DNA of 64,000 nt, from positions 1 to 64,000 of the forward strand of contig CAZKBK010000013.1 of NCBI GenBank assembly GCA_964551035.1, in the 5' to 3' direction. Made by a program: the position numbers and the translations under genes. The notes under the pieces were generated by a model. It saw nothing but the letters and a program-made list of their open reading frames with translations, had not been told where the DNA came from and ran no database searches. This document shows, piece after piece, positions 51,903 to 60,251 of this stretch (position 1 is its first letter; each line of letters begins with the position of its first letter). Source of the DNA: Chryseosolibacter sp964551035. GTDB lineage: Bacteria; Bacteroidota; Bacteroidia; Cytophagales; Cyclobacteriaceae.

Positions 51903-52442
51903 ATGAACGAGAAAGAGATTTTCGAGCGGATTTGCGGTGGTGACGAAAAAGCTCTCGAGTTCTTGTATAAGAAGTATTACCGGATGATGACCAAACTGGT
52001 GATCACCAACAGTGGCACGGAGGACGAGGCAAGGGATATCTATCAGGAAGCCCTCATTGTCTTCTGGCAGAAAGCCACCTCCGGCAATCTTGTGCTCACC
52101 TCTAAGATCAGTACCTACATCTACAGCATCTGTCAGAACCTGTGGAGGAAGGAACTTGACCGAAAGAAGAGGCTCTCGAATGAGGAAAAAGACACGGCGG
52201 TAGTTCAGGACACTGAAACGGCAGAAAAGGAAAAGATCATCGCCCAATGCATGGATCAACTGGGCGAAACCTGCAAGAAGGTGCTGATGTACTACTATTT
52301 CGAAGAATTGTCGATGCAGGACATCGCGGAAAAACTGGGCTTCGCCAACACGGACACCGCCAAGACGAAGAAGTACAAGTGTAAAAAGAAGCTCGACGAA
52401 TTGATTAAAGCTCAGTACTCTGAAAAAGACTTTTTAGATTAA
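51903..52442 (+). CDS. ECF-type RNA polymerase sigma factor
   Basis: A 179-residue sigma factor from MNEKEIFERICGGDEKALEF (an in-frame ATG at 51879 adds eight residues). Region 2 includes EDEARDIYQEALIVFWQKAT, which binds core and the -10 element. Region 4 is a helix-turn-helix: CKKVLMYYYFEELSMQDIAE, then KLGFANTDTAKTKKYKCKKK. Its partner gene, possibly an anti-sigma, begins 5 bp after the stop. Targets are unknown. It is not adjacent to any SusC gene, unlike FecI-type factors. Confidence 0.92.
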   Translation: MNEKEIFERICGGDEKALEFLYKKYYRMMTKLVITNSGTEDEARDIYQEALIVFWQKATSGNLVLTSKISTYIYSICQNLWRKELDRKKRLSNEEKDTAVVQDTETAEKEKIIAQCMDQLGETCKKVLMYYYFEELSMQDIAEKLGFANTDTAKTKKYKCKKKLDELIKAQYSEKDFLD

Positions 52443-52447
52443 GGAAA

Positions 52448-53356
52448 ATGGCAGCAGAACGGGATTTTGAACTACTCGACGATTACCTGTCGAACCGGCT
52501 CGACCAGCACGGCAGGTCTGCCTTTGAGGAGATGCTTACGCGCGATCCCGCATTGCGAAACGAGCTCGACCTTCAAAGAGAATTCATCAACGGCATACGC
52601 CGTGCCCGCATAGCGGAGCTGAAGGCGATGCTGAACAATGTGCCCATCCCTGCCGGGCAAACCGGTGGCTCCACCCTCGGCTCGAAGATCGCCCTCTGGA
52701 CGGCGATCGCCGGGGCAATTGGGGTCGGCGCTTACTATTATTTTGACAAGGATACGGGCGAAATAAGGACAGAGCAGACGCCTTCCCGCCCTCAGCCGCG
52801 CACGGAATCATCTCCGCCGCAGCAACCGGCGAACGACCCGGCCCTCGACTCCGGTGCCCGCCAGAAAGGCCAACCCGTAGATCAATCCCCCGTTGTCGCC
52901 ACGGAGCCGGCTTCCACCGGCGAGGCTCCAATTGAGAAGCCCGACCCGGTGCCGCCCCGAAACTCCACAGACTCCGCGGAAATACCGCCCAGCGAACCCA
53001 AGGTGGAGGCGTTTGACCCTACCGGGGAACACGAAGATGACCGTGAACCCGATCGCGAGGAACGCGAGACCGCGGCTCCCGCGGACCGGCCAGGAATTGC
53101 CGTCGAAGTTGAGGCCAACCATCGAAAGTACGACTTCCACTACCAGTTCCGCGACGGGAAACTCTTCCTCTACGGCCCCTTCGAAAGCGGTCTTTATGAG
53201 ATCCTGGAATTCTTCAGCGGCGACCAGCAAACCGTCTTCCTGTTGTTTGAAGAAAAGTACTATCTCTTAAGCGACGATAAAGGAAAGCTGAAGCCCCTCG
53301 AGCCGATCGACGATCCCGCGTTGATCAAAAAGCTGAAGGAATACCGCAATCGCTAG
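52448..53356 (+). CDS. Membrane protein with anti-sigma-like N-terminus
   Basis: A 302-residue protein 5 bp after the sigma factor. Residues 1-60 form a helical domain (LLDDYLSNRLDQHGRSAFEE, LTRDPALRNELDLQREFI), resembling the anti-sigma domain of Bacteroidota regulators but without the zinc-binding HxxxCxxC. One membrane helix follows (IALWTAIAGAIGVGAYYYF, ~77-95), then a Pro-rich, low-complexity periplasmic linker (~100-215) and a folded C-terminal domain (KYDFHYQFRDGKLFLYGPF). It likely holds the sigma factor at the membrane until a periplasmic cue is sensed. Confidence 0.72.
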   Translation: MAAERDFELLDDYLSNRLDQHGRSAFEEMLTRDPALRNELDLQREFINGIRRARIAELKAMLNNVPIPAGQTGGSTLGSKIALWTAIAGAIGVGAYYYFDKDTGEIRTEQTPSRPQPRTESSPPQQPANDPALDSGARQKGQPVDQSPVVATEPASTGEAPIEKPDPVPPRNSTDSAEIPPSEPKVEAFDPTGEHEDDREPDREERETAAPADRPGIAVEVEANHRKYDFHYQFRDGKLFLYGPFESGLYEILEFFSGDQQTVFLLFEEKYYLLSDDKGKLKPLEPIDDPALIKKLKEYRNR

Positions 53357-53372
53357 ACCCTTGTTCGAGCCC

Positions 53373-53399
53373 TGCCTGCCAATCTCATGCAGGCATTTT
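53373..53399 (+). terminator. Terminator after sigma/anti-sigma pair
   Basis: TGCCTGC / GCAGGCA stem with a 9-nt loop, followed by TTTTC. Further on, an 11-T run (53434-53444) and TACCTTTA (53444-53451), one base off TAnnTTTG, precede ftsX. Confidence 0.7.
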
Positions 53400-53465
53400 C
53401 CGCCCTTGTCGTCACGCTAACTGGGCCGCTAGGTTTTTTTTTTTACCTTTACCCGTTCATGGTAA

Positions 53466-54344
53466 ATGGAGAAGCGTAAGAAGAAACTTGGTGGATATCC
53501 GGCCGTTGGCGTGGTGACCAGCATAACGCTGGCACTTTTTGTCGTCGGCCTGTTCGGCCTGCTGGTCCTTTACTCCCGGCAGCTTGAGCGCGAAGTGCGG
53601 CAGGACATCAAAATGGAAGTCTACCTGCAGTCGCACCTCACCGAAACACAGCGCTTGCAAATTGAAAATAAGCTCCTCTCCCAGCCATTCACCTATCGGG
53701 CAAACGAGAAGGCGGTCGTCTTTGTGTCGAGAGACGAGGCCGCGGAAAAACTCATTGAGGAGACCGGGGAAGACTTTGTTGCCCTGCTGGGAGAGAATCC
53801 GCTTAAAGACGCGTATCTGGTCTCCATCGACCCGGAGTATCATACGCCGGAACAAATGCAGCAGATCCGGGACGACATCGAAAAGATGAAGGGTGTCTTT
53901 CAGGTGTCGTATGTTGAAAGCCTCATCCGGTCCGTCAATCGCAACGTCATGACCATCGGCCTCATTCTCGGCGGCGTGATTGCCATCCTGCTCGTGGTGG
54001 TGGTCCTGCTGATCAACAACACCCTGCGTCTCGCGCTGTTCTCGCAGCGGTTCCTGGTCAGGAGCATGCAACTCGTTGGGGCTACTCACTGGTTTATTCA
54101 AAAACCCTTTGTCGCCCGGGCCGTGGGCTACGGCATCCTCGGCGGCATGATCGCCGGTGGCGCGTTATGGCTTCTCGCCGACTACGCCCTTGGCAAGATT
54201 CCCGACTTGCAATTACTCCACCGCACCGACCGCTTTCTGATGCTGCTCGGATTTTTGCTGGTCATCGGGATGACCGTCGCCGTTACCAGCACATACTTTT
54301 CAATACGCAAGTATCTTAGGATGTCATTGGACGAACTTTACTGA
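53466..54344 (+). CDS. ftsX: Cell division ABC-type protein FtsX
   Basis: A 292-residue permease with four membrane helices: TM1 at ~18-38 (TSITLALFVVGLFGLLVLYS), then an extracellular domain (VEVYLQSHLTETQRLQI-like, ~45-155) and three helices in the C-terminal FtsX domain (MTIGLILGGVIAILLVVVVL, GYGILGGMIAGGALWLLADY, LMLLGFLLVIGMTVAVTSTY). With FtsE (encoded elsewhere) it controls peptidoglycan hydrolases at the septum. It opens the conserved Bacteroidota series ftsX - DUF3098 - uppP - truB - ribF. Confidence 0.94.
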   Translation: MEKRKKKLGGYPAVGVVTSITLALFVVGLFGLLVLYSRQLEREVRQDIKMEVYLQSHLTETQRLQIENKLLSQPFTYRANEKAVVFVSRDEAAEKLIEETGEDFVALLGENPLKDAYLVSIDPEYHTPEQMQQIRDDIEKMKGVFQVSYVESLIRSVNRNVMTIGLILGGVIAILLVVVVLLINNTLRLALFSQRFLVRSMQLVGATHWFIQKPFVARAVGYGILGGMIAGGALWLLADYALGKIPDLQLLHRTDRFLMLLGFLLVIGMTVAVTSTYFSIRKYLRMSLDELY

Positions 54345-54355
54345 ACATACGCACC

Positions 54356-54556
54356 ATGGAAAAACTTCCCTTCGGCAAGAAAAATTATCAACTCATGATC
54401 ATCGGCATCGTCACCCTCATCACGGGATTTACGGTGATGTCGCTCGACACCGAGCAGCACGGGTTCGGTTTTCTCGGGTTGACGTTGGGGCCGATCATTG
54501 TGATGGCCGGGTTTATCATCGAGATCTTCGCGATCTTGCGCAAACCCACCAAATAA
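54356..54556 (+). CDS. DUF3098 membrane protein
   Basis: A 66-residue protein with two membrane helices (LMIIGIVTLITGFTVMSL and ILGPIIVMAGFIIEIFAIL-like) and the DUF3098 start MEKLPFGKKNYQLM. It sits 11 bp after ftsX and before uppP, its usual place in Bacteroidota. Function unknown; a role in cell envelope work is inferred from context. Confidence 0.92.
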   Translation: MEKLPFGKKNYQLMIIGIVTLITGFTVMSLDTEQHGFGFLGLTLGPIIVMAGFIIEIFAILRKPTK

Positions 54557-54599
54557 GCCGCGGCTTACCGGTCCGCACAAAGCGTTTCACCTTTATCAA

Positions 54600-55391
54600 A
54601 TGTCCATACTCGAAGCCATCATCCTCGCCATCATCGAGGGCATTACCGAATTCCTTCCCGTCTCTTCGACAGGGCATATGATCATCGGGTCGTCGATCAT
54701 GGGAATTGCCTCAGATCCCTTCACGAAGATGTTCACGGTCGCCATACAACTCGGCGCGATACTCTCCGTTGTGGTTCTATACTGGAAGCGTTTCTTTCAG
54801 ACCCTGGATTTTTACTTTAAGATCTTCGTGGCCTTTATTCCCGCTGTCGTATTCGGCCTTATTTTCAAGGAGTATATCGATGCCATGCTCGAGCGCGTCG
54901 ACGTGGTCGGCTATATGCTGCTGGCGGGTGGGATATTGTTCCTGTTCATCGACAAGATCTTCAAAACCGATCAGCAGGGGGATGACAGTGTCACTTATCC
55001 CAAAGCCTTTCGCATCGGGTTGTTCCAGGTGATCGCCATGATACCGGGCATTTCGCGGTCGGCGGCGACCATTATCGGCGGGCTTTCTCAAAAACTTACC
55101 AAGAAAGCTGCCGCGGAGTTCTCATTCTTTCTGGCCGTCCCAACCATGCTCGGCGCTACCGTGCTTTCGTTGTACGAGTTCTTTAGCGATGGAGGGACCT
55201 TCGGGGAAGGCGAGATCGCCGCCCTCGCTGTGGGCAACATCGTCGCATTCATCGTTGCGATGATGGCGATCAAGTCCTTTATTAATTTTCTCACCCGTCA
55301 CGGGTTTGCCGTTTTCGGATACTACCGCATCGTCGTCGGCATCGTACTGCTTACGCTTTACTACCTTGGCATTGAACTAGCCGTGGTCTGA
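54600..55391 (+). CDS. uppP: Undecaprenyl-diphosphate phosphatase
   Basis: A 263-residue BacA/UppP protein with about eight membrane helices and both conserved motifs: EGITEFLPVSSTGHM (residues ~13-27) and PGISRSAATIIGGL (~147-160). It regenerates the lipid carrier undecaprenyl phosphate for cell-wall synthesis and gives bacitracin resistance. Its stop overlaps the truB ATG (TGATG). It is distinct from the PAP2 protein at 7576. Confidence 0.97.
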   Translation: MSILEAIILAIIEGITEFLPVSSTGHMIIGSSIMGIASDPFTKMFTVAIQLGAILSVVVLYWKRFFQTLDFYFKIFVAFIPAVVFGLIFKEYIDAMLERVDVVGYMLLAGGILFLFIDKIFKTDQQGDDSVTYPKAFRIGLFQVIAMIPGISRSAATIIGGLSQKLTKKAAAEFSFFLAVPTMLGATVLSLYEFFSDGGTFGEGEIAALAVGNIVAFIVAMMAIKSFINFLTRHGFAVFGYYRIVVGIVLLTLYYLGIELAVV

Positions 55392-56050
55392 TGACGATTC
55401 CCCACTCCGACGAAGGCAGGGTGCTGCTTATCCACAAACCGCTCGAATGGACCTCGTTCGACGTGGTCAATAAACTGCGCTATAAACTTAAAGAGAAAAA
55501 GATTGGGCATGCGGGCACCCTTGATCCGCTGGCGACCGGTCTGTTGATTATTTGCACCGGAAAAATGACCAAGCGGATCGAAGAATACATGGGCATGGAA
55601 AAAGAATACACCGGTACTTTGGTGATTGGCCAAACGACACCTTCCCATGACCTGGAAACCGACGTTTCGGAACCGCTGGATATCTCGTCCATTACGGAAG
55701 AACAGCTCCTGAAATCGGCCCAGGCGTTGACGGGAAAGATCAGTCAAATGCCACCCTTGCATTCCGCGATCAAGATCGGGGGTAAACGCGCCTACCAGTT
55801 CGCACGCAAAGGAAAAGACGTCGTACTACAACCCAGGGAAGTGGAGGTGAGTGCCTTTGATATCACGGCGATCCGGCTCCCGGAGGTTGATTTCAGGATC
55901 GTCTGCTCAAAAGGTACTTACATTCGCAGCATCGCCCGCGATTTCGGAGATGCGCTTGGCACGGGTGCCTATCTTTCGCAACTTTGCAGAACGCGCATCG
56001 GGCCGTACACGCTCGAAAACGCCCTGACGATTGAGGCGGTCGCAACATGA
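55391..56050 (+). CDS. truB: tRNA pseudouridine(55) synthase TruB
   Basis: A 219-residue TruB, short for the family because it has only the catalytic domain. It has LIHKPLEWTSFDVVNKL, then KIGHAGTLDPLATGLLIICT with the catalytic Asp at ~43, QMPPLHSAIKIGGKRAY and CSKGTYIRSIARDFGDALG. It makes pseudouridine 55 in the T-loop of tRNAs. It overlaps both neighbours (uppP by 1 bp, ribF by 4 bp). Confidence 0.97.
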   Translation: MTIPHSDEGRVLLIHKPLEWTSFDVVNKLRYKLKEKKIGHAGTLDPLATGLLIICTGKMTKRIEEYMGMEKEYTGTLVIGQTTPSHDLETDVSEPLDISSITEEQLLKSAQALTGKISQMPPLHSAIKIGGKRAYQFARKGKDVVLQPREVEVSAFDITAIRLPEVDFRIVCSKGTYIRSIARDFGDALGTGAYLSQLCRTRIGPYTLENALTIEAVAT

Positions 56051-56991
56051 AGATCTATCACGGAATAGAAGATTTCAACAAACTCGACTTCGCTGTAGTC
56101 ACCAGCGGAACATTCGACGGCGTCCACGTGGGCCATCAACAGATCCTCGCGCGCGTTCGCGAGATCGCGCAGCGCCACCACGGCGAAAGTGTGGTGATCA
56201 CCTTTTGGCCACATCCGAGGCTCGTACTCCATCCCGAAGACGAAAGCCTCCGGATACTGAATACCTTCGAGGAAAAGGCCTCCCTCCTCAAAGACCAGGG
56301 CATCGACCATCTTCTGAGAATCCCGTTTACAAAAGAGTTCTCCCAACTGACATCCGAACAATTCATCCGAAGCATACTCGTCGAAACGATTGGAACCAGG
56401 AAACTCGTGATCGGCTATGATCACCGATTCGGTAAAAACCGCGAAGGAAGCTTCGAACACCTGAAAGACAACGGGCCGAAGTACGGATTCGACGTAGAGG
56501 AAATTCCACGCCAGGAGATCGACAACATTACCGTGAGTTCCACCAAGATTCGCAAGGCCCTTGGCGAAGGTGACGCGGAAACCGCAACCCATTGCCTCGG
56601 ACGGCCCTACACGCTGACGGGGCGTGTTGTAGCCGGTGACAAACTTGGCCGGCTCATGGGATTCCCAACCGCCAACATCGAGATCGACACGCGCCACAAA
56701 CTTATTCCCATGGACGGCATCTATGCCGTTACCGTGCGTCGTGAACACCGGGAGTACGGCGCCATGCTGTACATCGGAAACCGCCCCACCATCAACGGAA
56801 CAAAAAGAAACATCGAGGTCAATATTTTCGATTTCAACAGCGAGATATACGGAGAAGAACTGACGATCTGCCTCCACAAGCTCATCCGCGAAGATCGGAA
56901 GTACAGTGATCTCGATGCCCTGAAGCACCAACTTGCCCTTGACAAAGAATCAGCTTTGGCCGTACTCAGGAATTTTTCAAGCCAGGGATGA
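56047..56991 (+). CDS. ribF: Bifunctional riboflavin kinase/FAD synthetase
   Basis: A 314-residue RibF. The N-terminal FMN adenylyltransferase domain (~15-165) carries GTFDGVHVGHQQI (HxGH-type) and VSSTKIRKALGEGD. The C-terminal riboflavin kinase domain (~185-305) carries VAGDKLGRLMGFPTANIEID. It converts riboflavin to FMN and FAD in the cytoplasm. It overlaps truB by 4 bp and ends the ftsX series. Confidence 0.97.
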   Translation: MKIYHGIEDFNKLDFAVVTSGTFDGVHVGHQQILARVREIAQRHHGESVVITFWPHPRLVLHPEDESLRILNTFEEKASLLKDQGIDHLLRIPFTKEFSQLTSEQFIRSILVETIGTRKLVIGYDHRFGKNREGSFEHLKDNGPKYGFDVEEIPRQEIDNITVSSTKIRKALGEGDAETATHCLGRPYTLTGRVVAGDKLGRLMGFPTANIEIDTRHKLIPMDGIYAVTVRREHREYGAMLYIGNRPTINGTKRNIEVNIFDFNSEIYGEELTICLHKLIREDRKYSDLDALKHQLALDKESALAVLRNFSSQG

Positions 56992-57000
56992 TAAACGTGA

Positions 57001-58956
57001 ATGCCCATGGAAGAAACGAAAATGCTTTGGACGCCATCGAACGAGTTGAAAGAAAGCTCAAACCTCAGTCATTACATGCAATGGCTGAAACAGCGTGGCA
57101 CTTTCGACGCAGCCGACTACCACGAACTGTGGACGTGGTCCGTCGGAAGCGTTTCGACATTCTGGAAGAGCCTTTGGGACTATTTCGAAATTATCCACGA
57201 CGGAACGTATCGCGAGGTGCTGACCGGGCAAATGCCCCAGGTCTCGTGGTTCCCCGGCACACACCTGAACTACGCCGAGCATATTTTCCGAAAGTACAAC
57301 AACGATTACCCGGCGATCATTTTCAAATCTGAATCTTCGCCGATCAGGAAGGTGAGCTGGGAGGAACTCCGCCGCCAGGTTTCGGCCCTTCAGCAATGTC
57401 TTGAATCCCTCGGCGTTGGTCCCGGCGACCGCGTGGTGGGCTATCTGCCATGCGTGCCGGAGGCAACGGTAGCACTGCTCGCGACATTGTCGCTGGGCGC
57501 CGTGTGGTCGAGCTGCTCCCCCGATTTCGGAACCCCTGCGGTGGTAGACCGGTTTGCCCAGATTGAACCGCGCGTGATGGTTGTCGTCGACCGATACCAT
57601 TACAATGGCAAGTCGTTCGACAAATCCGACGTCGTGCGCGACCTCGTGCGGGCGATTCCATCGCTTGAGCACGTGATCGTGATCTCGGACGGCGACGTGA
57701 TGAAACTCGACAAACCCGCTTTGTTGTGGGCGTCGGTGATGGCCGCGCCTGCGGGTGAACTCAAGTTCGCTCGGGTGCCCTTCGACCACCCGATGTGGGT
57801 GTTGTATTCATCCGGCACCACCGGGTTGCCGAAGGCCATCGTTCATTCCCATGGCGGAATTCTCCTCGAGCAGCTTAAGTATGGCGCGTTCCACAACGAT
57901 TTCCGCCCAGGCGAACGCTGCTTCTGGTATACGACCACCGGTTGGATGATGTGGAATTACATCCACGGAAGTCTGCTCGCGGGCGGCACCATGGTGTTGT
58001 ATGACGGGAGCCCCGCCCACCCCGACCTGAATGCGCTTTGGAAATTTTGCCAGGATGCCGGCATCCATCATTTCGGCACCAGTGCGGGATTTCTGCTCGC
58101 CAATCTCAAGGCGGGCGTCAGGCCCTCCGCATCCTTTGATCTCTCCGCGTTGCGATCGATCGGGTCGACCGGAAGTACACTGCCCCCGGAGGGATTTCAA
58201 TGGGTTTACGAGTTCGTCAAGAAGGACCTGTGGCTGGCGTCGATGAGCGGTGGTACGGATGTGTGCAGCGCGTTTGTCGGCGGCAACCCCCAGTGGCCTG
58301 TTTACTCGGGCGAGATTCAATGCCGCGCTTTGGGCTGCAGCCTGGAAGCTTATAATGAAGAGGGTGCACCCGTGTTGGACGAAGTCGGCGAAATGGTCAT
58401 TACCCGGCCGATGCCGTCGATGCCGATAGGCTTCTGGAACGACCCAGAATACAAGCGGTACGGGGAAAGCTACTTCGAAATGTTCCCCGGCGTCTGGCGC
58501 CACGGCGACTGGACGCGAATTACGCCGCGATACGGCGTTGTGATATACGGACGGAGCGATGCCACGCTCAACCGTGGGGGCGTGCGGATCGGCACAAGCG
58601 AGATCTACCGCGCGGTGGACAAGGTTCCTGAAGTAAAGGACAGCCTCGTCATTTGCATCGAGAAGGGCGGCGGCGAATTCTGGATGCCGTTGTTCGTTGT
58701 GATGAACGAAGGCGAGCCACTCACCGACGCGTTGAAAAAGAAAATCAACATCACCATCCGCGGCGAATACAGCCCACGGCACGTGCCCGACGAGATCATA
58801 CAGGCACCGGATGTACCCTATACCATCAGCGGCAAAAAGACAGAGACGCCGGTCAAGAAAGTGCTGATGCGCATGGATCCGCGGGAAGTGATCAATGCGG
58901 GAGCATTACGGAATCCGGCATCGATGGATTTTTTTGTCCGGCTGGCGGACCGATGA
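57001..58956 (+). CDS. aacS: Acetoacetate-CoA ligase
   Basis: A 651-residue adenylate-forming enzyme of the acetoacetyl-CoA synthetase group. It has LNYAEHIFRKYNNDYPAIIF near the N-terminus, the P-loop-like motif YSSGTTGLPKAIVHSHGG (~267-284), YTTTGWMMWNYIHGSL and the C-terminal HGDWTRITPRYGVVIYGRSD, with the catalytic Lys in YTISGKKTETPVKKVL. It activates acetoacetate to acetoacetyl-CoA, for ketone-body or polyester use. MPMEETKM may begin at either of the first two Mets. It follows ribF by 9 bp; this is likely chance operon joining. Confidence 0.94.
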   Translation: MPMEETKMLWTPSNELKESSNLSHYMQWLKQRGTFDAADYHELWTWSVGSVSTFWKSLWDYFEIIHDGTYREVLTGQMPQVSWFPGTHLNYAEHIFRKYNNDYPAIIFKSESSPIRKVSWEELRRQVSALQQCLESLGVGPGDRVVGYLPCVPEATVALLATLSLGAVWSSCSPDFGTPAVVDRFAQIEPRVMVVVDRYHYNGKSFDKSDVVRDLVRAIPSLEHVIVISDGDVMKLDKPALLWASVMAAPAGELKFARVPFDHPMWVLYSSGTTGLPKAIVHSHGGILLEQLKYGAFHNDFRPGERCFWYTTTGWMMWNYIHGSLLAGGTMVLYDGSPAHPDLNALWKFCQDAGIHHFGTSAGFLLANLKAGVRPSASFDLSALRSIGSTGSTLPPEGFQWVYEFVKKDLWLASMSGGTDVCSAFVGGNPQWPVYSGEIQCRALGCSLEAYNEEGAPVLDEVGEMVITRPMPSMPIGFWNDPEYKRYGESYFEMFPGVWRHGDWTRITPRYGVVIYGRSDATLNRGGVRIGTSEIYRAVDKVPEVKDSLVICIEKGGGEFWMPLFVVMNEGEPLTDALKKKINITIRGEYSPRHVPDEIIQAPDVPYTISGKKTETPVKKVLMRMDPREVINAGALRNPASMDFFVRLADR

Positions 58957-59033
58957 AGGTTGGGAACTAGGGACGAGAGCGAGGATACTATCGACTCCGG
59001 ATCCAAAAAATTTGAACCCTTCCAGACAACGAT

Positions 59034-59507
59034 CTATTTCTCCCTCAATATTCGCCTCAATGCCAGAATGTCCTGCTGGTCGACGAGACCTCGTTCATCG
59101 GGGCGGTTGAGGCTTTCTTTGTTTTTTAGAAGATCCCGTATGTCGATGATCCTGACAACTAAATTATCTATGCGGCGCAGGGCAGCGTTCTCGAATACGA
59201 CCTCCAATGGCACTCCGCGTGAAAAAGTCATGACATCCACACAATTGGGTTCAGTACCAAACGAAAAGAAATGTTCATGCGTAAAATCATCCGCATTCAA
59301 ATCAGCAATATCAAGGCCCAACTCAGCAAATGCTTTAAGCACCCTTTTGCCATTCGCCAAGGTGGGACGGACCAGGAAGTCCATATCTGATGTTGTTCGG
59401 CGGACACCGTGAAAGATAGCTGCATGTCCACCAATCAGGACAAACTCAACCTCACAACTGACAAACTTCCGTAGAATTCTCTCGTGGATTCTGCTGAAAT
59501 AGCTCAC
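59034..59507 (-). CDS. Nucleotidyltransferase of a two-gene cassette
   Basis: A 157-residue nucleotidyltransferase. The fold motif is FVLIGGHAAIFHGVRRTTSD with MDFLV (GG..A and DxD, the metal-binding Asp pair, residues ~22-45). The end is DIRDLLKNKESLNRPDERGL with VDQQDILALRRIL. I start it at the GTG at 59507, which overlaps the TGA of the upstream small gene by 4 bp; the longer reading to 59573 overlaps that gene by 70 bp and lacks support. Such enzymes occur in toxin-antitoxin or abortive-infection modules, but the substrate here is not known. Confidence 0.8.
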   Translation of the reverse strand: MSYFSRIHERILRKFVSCEVEFVLIGGHAAIFHGVRRTTSDMDFLVRPTLANGKRVLKAFAELGLDIADLNADDFTHEHFFSFGTEPNCVDVMTFSRGVPLEVVFENAALRRIDNLVVRIIDIRDLLKNKESLNRPDERGLVDQQDILALRRILREK

Positions 59508-59719
59508 GGTTCCATCCGTTTCTTCCTGACTTTCAGTCCGGCCAGGGAGGGCGTATCGTATCGGTCGCGCCATATCCTTCGGCGTAATTCCTCGGCAACT
59601 TTCAAGCGTTGCTCCGGCGGGAGTCCAAGGAACGCGGCATCCTTGGTGTTCCGGTCCTCGTCAACAGTCGTTTTCCGTAAAAAAGCAAGCTTCTTCTTTC
59701 CTGGCATCATGATAGCCAA
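59504..59719 (-). CDS. Small basic partner of the nucleotidyltransferase
   Basis: A 71-residue basic protein (MAIMMPGKKKLAFLRK; the Met of MPGKKK at 59707 is an alternative start). The centre, AFLGLPPEQRLKVAEELRRR, followed by IWRDRYDTPSLAGLKVRKKR, matches the pattern of the small gene that commonly precedes this type of nucleotidyltransferase in Bacteroidota and others (a LtpEqRl.l.eeLR.RlwG motif). It ends in GTGA overlap with the downstream gene, so expression is coupled. It may be the antitoxin-like or adaptor partner; not proven. Confidence 0.68.
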   Translation of the reverse strand: MAIMMPGKKKLAFLRKTTVDEDRNTKDAAFLGLPPEQRLKVAEELRRRIWRDRYDTPSLAGLKVRKKRMEP

Positions 59720-59793
59720 AGATAATCATTGTCCCTGAAACTTGTGAGCGCCAAACCTCCCGACACCCGGAAACCGGAACAGCGGAACTTTGT

Positions 59794-59801
59794 TACCTTT
59801 G
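59794..59801 (+). promoter_or_regulatory. -7 element before gldC
   Basis: TACCTTTG fits TAnnTTTG and ends 4 bp before the gldC ATG, so the transcript may be leaderless. A clear -33 TTTG at the right spacing is not visible. Confidence 0.35.
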
Positions 59802-59805
59802 CCTC

Positions 59806-60132
59806 ATGAAAAAGTCGATTCAATTCACCGTAGAACTGGACAAGGAGAACCTGCCGGAGCGTATCACCTGGGAAGCAACCGACAAACCCGATCCGAAACT
59901 TTCGGACACCAAGTCCGTGAGCATCGCGCTATGGGACCACAAACAGAAGAACACGCTACGCATCGACCTGTGGACCAAGGACATGCCGGTGGATGAAATG
60001 AAGCGCTTTTATATCGAATGCCTCGGTGGGCTTGCGCAAAGCATGCTCACTTCCACCAGCGATGAGGTGATGGCCAACGAAACGTATGCCCTCTGTGAAC
60101 GCCTGGTCAAACACCTGGAGAGCGAATCATGA
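59806..60132 (+). CDS. gldC: Gliding motility protein GldC
   Basis: A 108-residue soluble protein matching GldC: MKKSIQFTVELDKENLPERI, DPKLSDTKSVSIALWDH, NTLRIDLWTKDMPVDEMKRF and ALCERLVKHLE. GldC is a cytoplasmic accessory protein of Bacteroidota gliding motility; it improves gliding but is not essential for it in Flavobacterium. It is alone here; other gld genes are not in the window. Presence supports a gliding or type IX secretion-bearing host. Confidence 0.93.
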   Translation: MKKSIQFTVELDKENLPERITWEATDKPDPKLSDTKSVSIALWDHKQKNTLRIDLWTKDMPVDEMKRFYIECLGGLAQSMLTSTSDEVMANETYALCERLVKHLESES

Positions 60133-60174
60133 TCTGAGGGCCGCAAACGTTTTTTCAGCTATCCGGCGGCCATT

Positions 60175-60209
60175 TTGTAAAATTTTGTACTTTACAACGG
60201 ATAATTTTG
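60175..60209 (+). promoter_or_regulatory. Inverted repeat and promoter of TonB receptor
   Basis: TTGTAAA (60175-60181) and TTTACAA (60191-60197) form a perfect 7-bp inverted repeat with a 9-bp spacer. TAATTTTG, a good -7 element, follows at 60202-60209. A regulator bound to the palindrome would cover the -33 region and control the receptor at 60252. Confidence 0.55.
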
Positions 60210-60251
60210 CGGGCGCACGACGGTGTATCCTGCCTTGTAATTTAACCCTGT

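Noticed and set aside
53434..53444. 11-T homopolymer before ftsX as a phase-variation tract
   Set aside because: It is upstream of the start and could only change promoter spacing; no close -33 element supports that, and the run may be part of a T-rich promoter region.
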